Made by a program: the position numbers and the translations under genes
Notes under the pieces: generated by a model
Told to the model about the DNA's origin: nothing
The model's input: only the letters and a program-made list of their open reading frames with translations
The model's database searches: none
Shown here: positions 47,817 to 55,308 of the stretch, one piece after another
Numbering within the stretch: the stretch's first letter is position 1
How the letters are laid out: every line of letters begins with the position of its first letter
Assembly: GCA_017935345.1 (NCBI GenBank)
Contig: JAGBHU010000038.1
Span: 114,302 to 178,301 of the forward strand
Length of the DNA stretch: 64,000 nucleotides
Direction: 5' to 3'
DNA from: Coprococcus sp.
GTDB lineage: Bacteria; Bacillota; Clostridia; Lachnospirales; Lachnospiraceae

Positions 47817-49100
47817 CTAAATCTGCTCAAGTGCCTGTGCAAGGTCAGCAATAAGGTCATCTGCATCCTCAATACCACATGAGTATCTTACCAAATCAGG
47901 ATATACGCCACATGCCTCAAGCTCTGCATCATTCATCTGTCTGTGTGTTGCACTTGCAGGATGCAGGCAGCACGTTCTGGCGTCTGCAACATGTGTCTCG
48001 ATAGCACCAAGCTTTAAGAACTTCATAAACTTCTCAGCGGCAGCTCTGCCACCCTTAACACCGAAGCTTACAACACCACATGAACCGTTTGGCATATATT
48101 TGTTTGCAATCTCATAGTACCTGTCACCGGAAAGTCCCGGGTAGTTTACATAACTTATCTTCTCATGTGCATTTAAGAACGCTGCAACCTTCATGGCATT
48201 TTCACAATGTCTTGCCATTCTCACATGCAGGCTTTCAAGTCCCAGATTTAAAATAAAGGCATTCTGTGGTGACTGTATGGAACCCAAATCCCGCATCAGC
48301 TGTGCGGTACATTTTGTAATAAATGCCCCACCCATACCAAATTTCTCGGCATATGTAATTCCATGGTAGCTGTCATCCGGTGTACAAAGTCCGGGGAATT
48401 TGTCTGCATACTTCATCCAGTCAAATTTTCCTGCATCTACGATACAACCACCTACTCCGGCAGCATGTCCATCCATATATTTTGTAGTAGAATGTGTTAC
48501 GATATCGGCTCCCCATTCTATCGGTCTGCAATTAATCGGTGTAGGGAACGTATTATCTACAATAAGCGGAACACCATGTGCATGTGCAGCCTTCGCAAAT
48601 TTCTCAATATCGAGTACGGTCAGTGCAGGATTTGCAATGCTTTCGCCAAACACAGCCTTCGTATTCGGCAAAAAAGCAGCATTCAGTTCTTCCTCTGTTG
48701 CATCCGGACTTACAAATGTGAAATCAATTCCCATTTTCTTCATGGTTACTGCAAATAAATTATATGTGCCGCCATAGATGGAATTTGAAGCTACCACATG
48801 GTCACCACAATTTGCAATGTTAAAAACTGCGTAGAAATTTGCCGCCTGACCGGATGAGGTAAGCATGGCTGCCGAACCACCCTCCAGCTCGCATATCTTA
48901 TTTGCGACCATATCATTTGTCGGATTCTGAAGTCTGGTATAAAAATATCCTTCTGCCTCCAAATCAAATAATTTTCCCATATCTTCACTTGTTGCATACT
49001 TAAAGGTTGTACTCTGGATAATAGGAATCTGTCTTGGTTCTCCGTTTCCCGGCGTATAACCGCCCTGAACACATTTTGTATTAATCTTATAATCGCTCAT
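47817..49100 (-). CDS. metY: O-acetylhomoserine sulfhydrylase (MetY type)
   Basis: 427 residues. PLP enzyme that makes homocysteine from O-acetylhomoserine and sulfide. Gamma-family motifs: YTRLQNPTNDMVANKICELEGG, SSGQAANFYAV, the cofactor Asp in VDNTFPTPI, the PLP lysine K207 in THSTTKYMDGH, and the extra loop (FDWMKYADKFPGLCTPDDSYHG) typical of sulfhydrylases rather than cystathionine enzymes. Length agrees. It has its own promoter and is cotranscribed with the PurF-like gene. No S-box or T-box is visible upstream. Confidence 0.92.
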   Translation of the reverse strand: MSDYKINTKCVQGGYTPGNGEPRQIPIIQSTTFKYATSEDMGKLFDLEAEGYFYTRLQNPTNDMVANKICELEGGSAAMLTSSGQAANFYAVFNIANCGDHVVASNSIYGGTYNLFAVTMKKMGIDFTFVSPDATEEELNAAFLPNTKAVFGESIANPALTVLDIEKFAKAAHAHGVPLIVDNTFPTPINCRPIEWGADIVTHSTTKYMDGHAAGVGGCIVDAGKFDWMKYADKFPGLCTPDDSYHGITYAEKFGMGGAFITKCTAQLMRDLGSIQSPQNAFILNLGLESLHVRMARHCENAMKVAAFLNAHEKISYVNYPGLSGDRYYEIANKYMPNGSCGVVSFGVKGGRAAAEKFMKFLKLGAIETHVADARTCCLHPASATHRQMNDAELEACGVYPDLVRYSCGIEDADDLIADLAQALEQI

Positions 49101-49137
49101 GATATTCCTCCTGTTTTACGAATTCGAAACCTCTAAT

Positions 49138-49166
49138 ATTATATAATCAATTATTATTCCCTTCAA
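49138..49166 (-). promoter_or_regulatory. metY promoter
   Basis: TTGAAG (49166-49161), 17-base spacer, TATAAT (49143-49138) on the minus strand, 38 bases before the metY start. Confidence 0.7.
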
Positions 49167-49231
49167 GGATTACTTATATAAAGAAAAAATTATGGATATT
49201 TGTATTGTTTTTGTCTATTTGTGGACACGTG

Positions 49232-49260
49232 TTGATTTATGTTGAAATTCATAGTATAAT
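49232..49260 (+). promoter_or_regulatory. promoter of the TetR-type gene
   Basis: TTGATT (49232-49237), 17-base spacer and TATAAT (49255-49260), 31 bases before the ATG at 49292. It is divergent from the metY promoter 66 bases away. Confidence 0.7.
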
Positions 49261-49291
49261 AGAAACACTTATATGAGTGAGGTGTACCATT

Positions 49292-49873
49292 ATGATAAAT
49301 AAAAAAGAAGACAGGAGAATCAAAAAAACAAAACAATTACTCAAACAAGGATTAATTGAAATCATGTTTGAAAAAGACATTAAAAACATAACCATAAAAG
49401 AGCTGGTTGAAAAAGTAGATATAAACAGGTCTACCTTCTATCTGCATTACTCGGATATATACGAGCTTCTCGCAGAAATGGAAAATAACCTGATGGCAGA
49501 AATATGGCAGGTATTTGATTCCTATAAAAATATTGATAAGCTTGAGGAAAGCTATGCATTCATACTTACCTTATATAAAACCTTTGACAACAACAGGGAT
49601 TTATGCAGGGCAATCATGTCTTCCCAAAATAACAGCGCCTTTATCCGGCAGATGGAGGAATCCATTGAACGGGAAATCCGTATCAAGCTGAATGAACTGA
49701 TAGGCGACGAATCCGTTATATCGGATAACGCATATACCTTTTACCGCTGTGGCTGTGTAGGACTGATTAAAATCTGGATTACAGATAGTCTGCCTGAAAC
49801 ACCGGAAGAAATGGCAAAAGAAACATATCGCATTGTCATAGACTCTCTTCAGCGGCTTCAGCAGAAAAAATGA
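49292..49873 (+). CDS. TetR/AcrR-family regulator
   Basis: 193 residues. The start at 49292 (MINKKEDRRIKKTKQ) has GAGGTG 7 bases upstream. DNA-binding domain at 8-58 (TIKELVEKVDINRSTFYLHYSDIYEL). The C-terminal part (WITDSLPETPEEMAKETYRI) is that of the DhaS-like C-terminal group common in Lachnospiraceae. The effector is unknown. It is divergent from metY, which might be its target, and precedes murI with a terminator between. Confidence 0.85.
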   Translation: MINKKEDRRIKKTKQLLKQGLIEIMFEKDIKNITIKELVEKVDINRSTFYLHYSDIYELLAEMENNLMAEIWQVFDSYKNIDKLEESYAFILTLYKTFDNNRDLCRAIMSSQNNSAFIRQMEESIEREIRIKLNELIGDESVISDNAYTFYRCGCVGLIKIWITDSLPETPEEMAKETYRIVIDSLQRLQQKK

Positions 49874-49891
49874 TTTGCGGTTATTTAGGAC

Positions 49892-49920
49892 TTTGCAAAC
49901 ACTTTCTCTTGTACTATAAT
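49892..49920 (+). promoter_or_regulatory. murI promoter firing inside the upstream terminator
   Basis: TTTGCA (49892-49897), 17-base spacer, TATAAT (49915-49920). A start about 7 bases after the -10 box falls near 49927, within the left arm of the terminator hairpin. Confidence 0.5.
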
Positions 49921-49976
49921 TGCTGTAGTGTTTATATCTCAAATAATTGGATTGGACACTACAGCAATTATTTTTT
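49918..49976 (+). terminator. intrinsic terminator between the TetR gene and murI
   Basis: AATTGCTGTAGTG (49918-49930) and CACTACAGCAATT (49957-49969) form a 13-bp stem with a 26-base loop, followed by TTTTTT at 49971-49976. The T-run touches the GGAG ribosome-binding site of murI (49977-49980). Confidence 0.85.
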
Positions 49977-49985
49977 GGAGTATTT

Positions 49986-50762
49986 ATGATGGATAACAGA
50001 CCGATTGGCGTATTTGATTCAGGCATAGGCGGAATAAGTGTTTTACGGGAAATCGTCAACCTTATGCCAAATGAAGATTATCTATATTATGGAGATTCAA
50101 GTCATGCTCCATATGGGACAAAGTCTCTCGAAGAAATACAGGCTCTTTCTGATACTTGTGTTTCTTTTTTGCTGGATAAAAATGTAAAGGCAATCGTTAT
50201 TGCATGCAATACTGCCACAAGTGCATGTGCAGCACGATTGCGTAAAAAATATCCTGATATTCCGATTATCGGAATTGAGCCGGCATTAAAACCTGCCGTA
50301 CTATGGAAGGAACATGACCGTGTTGCCGTTATGGCAACTCCTATGACACTGAATCAAGATAAATTCAGACAGCTCATGCATACCTATGAAGAACAATCCG
50401 ATATCTTCTGCATTCCTTGTCCCGGTCTTGCAGACTATGTGGAAAAAGGGATTTTAGACGGTCCCGAACTGACAGACTTCCTTGAAACGCTTTTACGTCC
50501 ATCCCTTGACAAGGGCATTGATGCAATCGTTCTCGGTTGTACACATTATCCTTTTGTAGAAAAGGTTATCAGACGTATCGCAGGTAACGAAATCCGTATA
50601 TTTAACGGAAGCCACGGCACAGCCCTTGAACTGAGACGCCGCCTTGAAGCTGCGGACTTACTTACAGGCAGGACCGAAAACGGTAGTGTAAGCATATTTA
50701 ACAGCAGCAATGATTCTGCCATTATCAATTTATGTCATACATTACTCAGACATCCTGAATAA
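49986..50762 (+). CDS. murI: glutamate racemase
   Basis: 258 residues. Interconverts L- and D-glutamate to supply peptidoglycan synthesis, without a cofactor. The two catalytic cysteines are in IVIACNTATSA and LGCTHYPF, and the opening IGVFDSGIGGISVLRE with YYGDSSHAPYG is diagnostic. Two ATGs lie side by side (49986 and 49989); GGAG is 5 or 8 bases upstream, so either may be used. The terminator of the TetR gene ends immediately before the ribosome-binding site. Confidence 0.94.
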   Translation: MMDNRPIGVFDSGIGGISVLREIVNLMPNEDYLYYGDSSHAPYGTKSLEEIQALSDTCVSFLLDKNVKAIVIACNTATSACAARLRKKYPDIPIIGIEPALKPAVLWKEHDRVAVMATPMTLNQDKFRQLMHTYEEQSDIFCIPCPGLADYVEKGILDGPELTDFLETLLRPSLDKGIDAIVLGCTHYPFVEKVIRRIAGNEIRIFNGSHGTALELRRRLEAADLLTGRTENGSVSIFNSSNDSAIINLCHTLLRHPE

Positions 50763-50838
50763 CACAAGCTATTTATCTAAAAAGACAAGACCAATATTGT
50801 CATAAAATATATGATAATTTTTTAATGGAGAAACCAAT

Positions 50839-51009
50839 ATGCTGAAAAACAATCACAAAGGCAGATACAATAACGATTACAGTCCTCAATACAGCGACCC
50901 GTATGATATCTACGATAAAGCAAAAGAGCATATAAAAAAGCTGCGTAAAGAAGAACGGAATGAAAATACCGATGATAAAGCTCTGCATTTAGACGCTGCT
51001 CAGAAGTAA
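50839..51009 (+). CDS. small basic/acidic protein, 56 residues
   Basis: ATG at 50839 follows AATGGAG by 8 bases. The product starts MLKNNHKGRYNNDYSPQYSD and ends HLDAAQK; it is hydrophilic and rich in Tyr, Asp, Asn and Lys, with a helical middle (KAKEHIKKLRKEERN). It lies 76 bases after murI in the same direction. No family recognised. The clear ribosome-binding site and the lack of any competing gene make it a plausible small gene. Confidence 0.5.
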   Translation: MLKNNHKGRYNNDYSPQYSDPYDIYDKAKEHIKKLRKEERNENTDDKALHLDAAQK

Positions 51010-51043
51010 ACCTCCTGTTTATCTTTTTCTAACCTTCGCTAAA

Positions 51044-53002
51044 TTAATAGTTCTCTATTCCCTCAGATATCAATCTGTCATACAACACATTCCATAAAAA
51101 GCTATCGTCTTTTTTACACGACTCAAAATTCTCCACTAAAAATTCCAGATAGACACCCAGCTTCTCTTGAATATGGACACTATTATAGCAATATGGTATA
51201 TGCTCCCATGAATAGAAATTCTCAATCAAAGTCGCCCTGTCCTCTGTCGGATACGTTTTTGCATACTCGTAATAAAAATATACAGTATCATAATTCATAC
51301 TACTCCAGTATTCACCCGAACTGCCGGTGTACTCAATATCTCCCTCATACTCCATGTAATTATAATCGTAATCAAAACCCTCCGGGTTACATTTCGCCCA
51401 TTGTTCCTCCAACTCGTATAAAACACCCATAACACTTAATTTGTTATCGATTACGTGCGACATCTCGTGAAGTATCGTTTCCGTAGAAGCAGTGTTGATA
51501 TTTACCACAATCATCTGATATCCTGCTGTTCCGGAAGTAAAACCTCCCGCATTTTCAGTATAAATTCCGGAATCTTCAGACGTTAAAGTGCCTGCCAGAT
51601 AAAAATTAATACTTGTTATCCATTTCTGCTGCAATTCTTCAATAAAGCCGTCAGGATATATGGACAAAGCCTCATCTATTCTATCAAGCGCATTATTGAT
51701 AAGAGCTTCATCTTCTACCACCTCTGCATGATAGTCAGGAAACTGGTCCTTCACATTCGCACCCATAATGATTTGAATCCCATATTTCTCTTCCAGCAAA
51801 TCAGCTTTATCTGTAAGTGCACCATAATCGATTTCCTGATAAATCGCAACCTCCCGTATTCCGTCAGCAGCTTCTATCGTTTCCGATGTTGCATTGCCGT
51901 AATTCCACAATAAGATATCCTTAAACTTTCCCTCATTGCAGTCCACGACTCCCGATAACAGCCAGCCGTCTCTGCCCCTGCTGCCTATATCAAATTTAAG
52001 CTCACAATATGACGTATATGCTGCCTCCTGATTTACACCAGCTTCATATGCCGACAAATCCGGATGAAACAGGTATTTGATACCTTTATCATAATGAAGA
52101 AATTCATACCCCCTATACTCCATTTCTTCATTATTATCCAATTTCATCAAAGCCCAACTGTTATCCAATGCCTGCAGCTCATAAAAGAATTCCATTTCAT
52201 CTGCAAATATCTTCTCGTATTCTCCGGTATTCACATTATATAACAAATTAATCCATGTATTCGTAGTTAAATCGATTGCCCTGATTTTCAATACATTGCC
52301 GTTTTCATCTATCCCACTCAAAATACAGGAGCCCATATTTACATCAGGTTTCCATATCCATTCACACATTTCTTCTGCATTGATTATCTGCGGAGCAACC
52401 AAAGAATCATCAATGCCATAATCCAATGCAGCTAAATTTAATTTATATATTCTCTGATTATAGTCCGCCATAAAATAAATGGCATCGTCAGTCCGGGAAT
52501 ACTGTATTGAGCCGAAGTTGACACCTCCGCCAAAGCTGACATAGGCGGCAGCATCCAACCCGTCATTATATATTTCCAAGGTACAGGTATTACAGTTATA
52601 AATAATAAAGGGATTATAGCTAATGGCAACATATCCATAGGTACTGCAAAAATGCCCCTCCGGAACCTGATTTTTGTTTTCAAAACGTGTATTTCGTTCT
52701 CCTGTCTCCAGCGACAATGTCGATATGGTATGAACCAGCTGATTAGACTGTATCTTCTCATCCAACAGCAAAATTGTATTTTCATCATAAAAGCCTGCCA
52801 AAACAATATCAGCATCCTTTGGCATGAAATCCATGAGCCGATATGTTGTCTTTGATGCGTCACTGGCATAATCCTCCAGCCTAAATTCATTTTTGGCACG
52901 CTCTGTACTGCATCCGCAGCATAACATCAACATCATGCATATCAAGAACAGCCGTACAATATCCCTTATTTTTCGCTGTTTTTTTCTCTTTTCATTTGCC
53001 AT
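51044..53002 (-). CDS. lipoprotein with C-terminal zinc-metallopeptidase domain
   Basis: 652 residues. The N-terminus is basic (NEKRKKQRKIRD), followed by a hydrophobic core and the lipobox-like LMLCCGC, so it is probably lipid-anchored outside the membrane. Residues about 60-370 are beta-rich with recurring DDAIYF or WALMKLD-type strands that may form a propeller. The last third has HEMSH at 512-516 (HExxH zinc motif in TETILHEMSHVIDNK) and a downstream acidic EDRATLIEN near 587 that could supply a third ligand. Substrate unknown. The start follows GGGGATAAT. It is transcribed away from the GH18 gene. Confidence 0.75.
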   Translation of the reverse strand: MANEKRKKQRKIRDIVRLFLICMMLMLCCGCSTERAKNEFRLEDYASDASKTTYRLMDFMPKDADIVLAGFYDENTILLLDEKIQSNQLVHTISTLSLETGERNTRFENKNQVPEGHFCSTYGYVAISYNPFIIYNCNTCTLEIYNDGLDAAAYVSFGGGVNFGSIQYSRTDDAIYFMADYNQRIYKLNLAALDYGIDDSLVAPQIINAEEMCEWIWKPDVNMGSCILSGIDENGNVLKIRAIDLTTNTWINLLYNVNTGEYEKIFADEMEFFYELQALDNSWALMKLDNNEEMEYRGYEFLHYDKGIKYLFHPDLSAYEAGVNQEAAYTSYCELKFDIGSRGRDGWLLSGVVDCNEGKFKDILLWNYGNATSETIEAADGIREVAIYQEIDYGALTDKADLLEEKYGIQIIMGANVKDQFPDYHAEVVEDEALINNALDRIDEALSIYPDGFIEELQQKWITSINFYLAGTLTSEDSGIYTENAGGFTSGTAGYQMIVVNINTASTETILHEMSHVIDNKLSVMGVLYELEEQWAKCNPEGFDYDYNYMEYEGDIEYTGSSGEYWSSMNYDTVYFYYEYAKTYPTEDRATLIENFYSWEHIPYCYNSVHIQEKLGVYLEFLVENFESCKKDDSFLWNVLYDRLISEGIENY

Positions 53003-53178
53003 ATTATCCCCACTAACATCTTATTTTCCATTATCCTTTTTCCTACAAAATAATTATACATCATTCCTATTCCCTCTGCACTACCATTTCTAAACAGTTT
53101 GCAATCTCTTTCATAAGCATATCTCACATTTGCAAAGAATAAAATAAAATAAATCCGCTACAAGAGGATATTGAAATT

Positions 53179-54312
53179 ATGAAGATTCATATTGTTTCTG
53201 CAGGAGAATCTGTAGATACGATTTCTGCTTTATATGAAATCCCTGTCAACCAGCTTATATTCGATAATCAGCTTATCTACCCTTATCAACTTGCAATTGG
53301 GCAGGCTCTTTTCATTTCCGATGGATTAAACGTGAAAAACCGAAACATCTATGTAAACGGATATGCCTATCCCTTCATCAGCAGATGGGTACTGGAAAAC
53401 ACATTGCCTTACCTGTCCGAGCTTTCTGTCTTTTCTTATGGATTTACTGCTGAAGGTGATTTAATCCCACCCGTTCTTCCCGTGGACTGGATGCTGCAAA
53501 TGGCATTTATGTACAACGCAAAACCGATTCTTACATTAACCCCATTTGACGAGCAGGGAAATTTCAATAATTTGCTGATTAGTTCTGTTATCAATAATGC
53601 CGTGGCAACGGAAAATCTTATTCAAAACATACTTACGGAACTGAATCAAAAAGGTTATGCGGGCGTAGATATTGATTTCGAATTTATTTTACGTGATGAC
53701 CGATTTGCATTTACACAATTTGTACAAAATATGACAAACAGGCTCAATGCCTACGGCTATCAGGTATCTGTCGCTCTTGCACCAAAGACCTCTGACAACC
53801 AGCCGGGACTGCTGTATGAAGGAAAGGATTATCAGGCTCTTGGAGCAGCAGCAAATCATGTACTGCTTATGACTTATGAATGGGGGTATACATACAGTAC
53901 ACCAATGGCTGTAGCACCTATCAATAAGGTACGGCAGGTAGTTGACTATGCGCTGACAGTCATTCCCGCCGAAAAAATTAATTTGGGAATCCCCAATTAT
54001 GGCTATGACTGGCCGCTTCCATATGTACAAGGGGTAACAAGGGCAACAACCATCGGCAATATACAGGCTGTCCGCATCGCAATCGATAATAATGCCACGA
54101 TCCAATATGACGAGACTGCTCAGACACCCTTCTTTACCTACATAAAGAACGGCATCTCTCATGAGGTTTGGTTTGAAGATATACGGAGCATCAGTGCCAA
54201 ATTTGATTTATTAGAGGAAAAACAGCTCCGTGGCGTGGGCTATTGGCAGATTATGCAGCTCTTTCGTGCCAACTGGCTTACTCTGGACAGCCGCTTTTAT
54301 ATCACTAAATAA
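53179..54312 (+). CDS. LysM-GH18 peptidoglycan hydrolase (SleL/YaaH-like)
   Basis: 377 residues. One LysM module (about 3-47) binds glycan; the rest is a family 18 glycoside hydrolase barrel. The catalytic DxDxE is D164, D166 and E168 in GVDIDFEF. It lacks a signal peptide, as do the cortex-lytic SleL/YaaH proteins, which are deposited on forespores and act as N-acetylglucosaminidases during germination. Those usually carry two LysM modules, so one is slightly short. Placement between unrelated genes gives no further hint. Confidence 0.85.
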   Translation: MKIHIVSAGESVDTISALYEIPVNQLIFDNQLIYPYQLAIGQALFISDGLNVKNRNIYVNGYAYPFISRWVLENTLPYLSELSVFSYGFTAEGDLIPPVLPVDWMLQMAFMYNAKPILTLTPFDEQGNFNNLLISSVINNAVATENLIQNILTELNQKGYAGVDIDFEFILRDDRFAFTQFVQNMTNRLNAYGYQVSVALAPKTSDNQPGLLYEGKDYQALGAAANHVLLMTYEWGYTYSTPMAVAPINKVRQVVDYALTVIPAEKINLGIPNYGYDWPLPYVQGVTRATTIGNIQAVRIAIDNNATIQYDETAQTPFFTYIKNGISHEVWFEDIRSISAKFDLLEEKQLRGVGYWQIMQLFRANWLTLDSRFYITK

Positions 54313-54412
54313 AGTTAAGAATAAATTGAAGTTTCTCCCATTCCATGATACACTTTTCTTATAAAATGAAAGATTGTACAACATTCAATCAAATTGGAAA
54401 GGAGTATTGAAT

Positions 54413-55213
54413 ATGGGATTTTTAACAGGAAAAACAGCAATTATTACGGGTGCAGGAAGAGCCGTTCTAAGTGACGGGCGATGTGGCTCCATAGGCTATG
54501 GTATTGCAACAGCCTATGCAAAAGAAGGAGCAAATCTGGTTATTACCGGACGTAACATGCAAAAATTAAATGATGCAAAAGAGGAATTAGAGCGTCTTTA
54601 CGGCATCCATGTACTGGCAGTACAGGCAGACATCAATGCAGGTGCTGATAATGCCGCTGTAGCTGAAAATGTTGTCAAACAGACTATTGATGCATTTGGA
54701 GATATTCATGTCCTTATTAACAATGCGCAGGCCTCCGCTTCAGGTGTAACACTGGCTGAGCATACTACGGAACAATTTGACCTTGCCGTTTACTCAGGTC
54801 TTTATGCTACATTCCACTATATGAAGGCATGTTATCCATATCTTGCAAAGACAGAAGGCTCTGTCATCAACTTCGCATCAGGTGCTGGTCTGTTCGGTAA
54901 TTACGGTCAGTGTGCATATGCCGCTGCCAAGGAGGGTATTCGTGGTCTGACCCGTGTTGCCGCCACCGAATGGGGCAAAGATAATATCAATGTCAATATT
55001 GTATGTCCTCTGGCATGGACTGCACAGCTTGAAAACTTCCAGAAAGCATACCCTGAAGCATTTGAGAAAAATGTAAAAATGCCGCCTGTAGGTCATCTTG
55101 GAGATGCCGAACTTGAAATCGGACGTGTCTGTGTACAGCTTGCTTCTCCTGATTTTAAATTTATGACAGGAGAAACCATTACACTTGAGGGTGGTCTCGG
55201 ACAGCGTCCATAA
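54413..55213 (+). CDS. SDR-family oxidoreductase with a loop insertion
   Basis: 266 residues. I start at 54413 (MGFLTGKTAIITGAG), which follows AAAGGAG by 8 bases. Rossmann-fold NAD(P)-dependent dehydrogenase: VLINNAQAS corresponds to the NNAG motif (Gly replaced by Gln-Ala), the catalytic Ser is in INFASGAG and the YxxxK in YAAAKEG. The nucleotide loop GAGRAVLSDGRCGSIGYGIA has about 9 extra residues between the first and last glycines. The substrate is unknown. It ends in a terminator shared with the exporter gene. Confidence 0.82.
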   Translation: MGFLTGKTAIITGAGRAVLSDGRCGSIGYGIATAYAKEGANLVITGRNMQKLNDAKEELERLYGIHVLAVQADINAGADNAAVAENVVKQTIDAFGDIHVLINNAQASASGVTLAEHTTEQFDLAVYSGLYATFHYMKACYPYLAKTEGSVINFASGAGLFGNYGQCAYAAAKEGIRGLTRVAATEWGKDNINVNIVCPLAWTAQLENFQKAYPEAFEKNVKMPPVGHLGDAELEIGRVCVQLASPDFKFMTGETITLEGGLGQRP

Positions 55214-55215
55214 CG

Positions 55216-55273
55216 AAAAATCCCCTTTTATCAAACAAGCCTGTGATGTGGCTGCATGATAAAAGGGGATTTA
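55216..55273. terminator. bidirectional intrinsic terminator
   Basis: AAATCCCCTTTTATCA (55218-55233) and TGATAAAAGGGGATTT (55258-55273) form a 16-bp perfect stem with a 24-base loop. It separates the convergent SDR and permease genes. Confidence 0.85.
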
Positions 55274-55308
55274 TATTTTTCAAATATCCTGATGTATATC
55301 GTCTTACA

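Noticed and set aside
49101..49291. SAM or T-box riboswitch upstream of metY
   Set aside because: The region is AT-rich, holds two good divergent promoters and leaves no room for a structured leader between the metY promoter and start.
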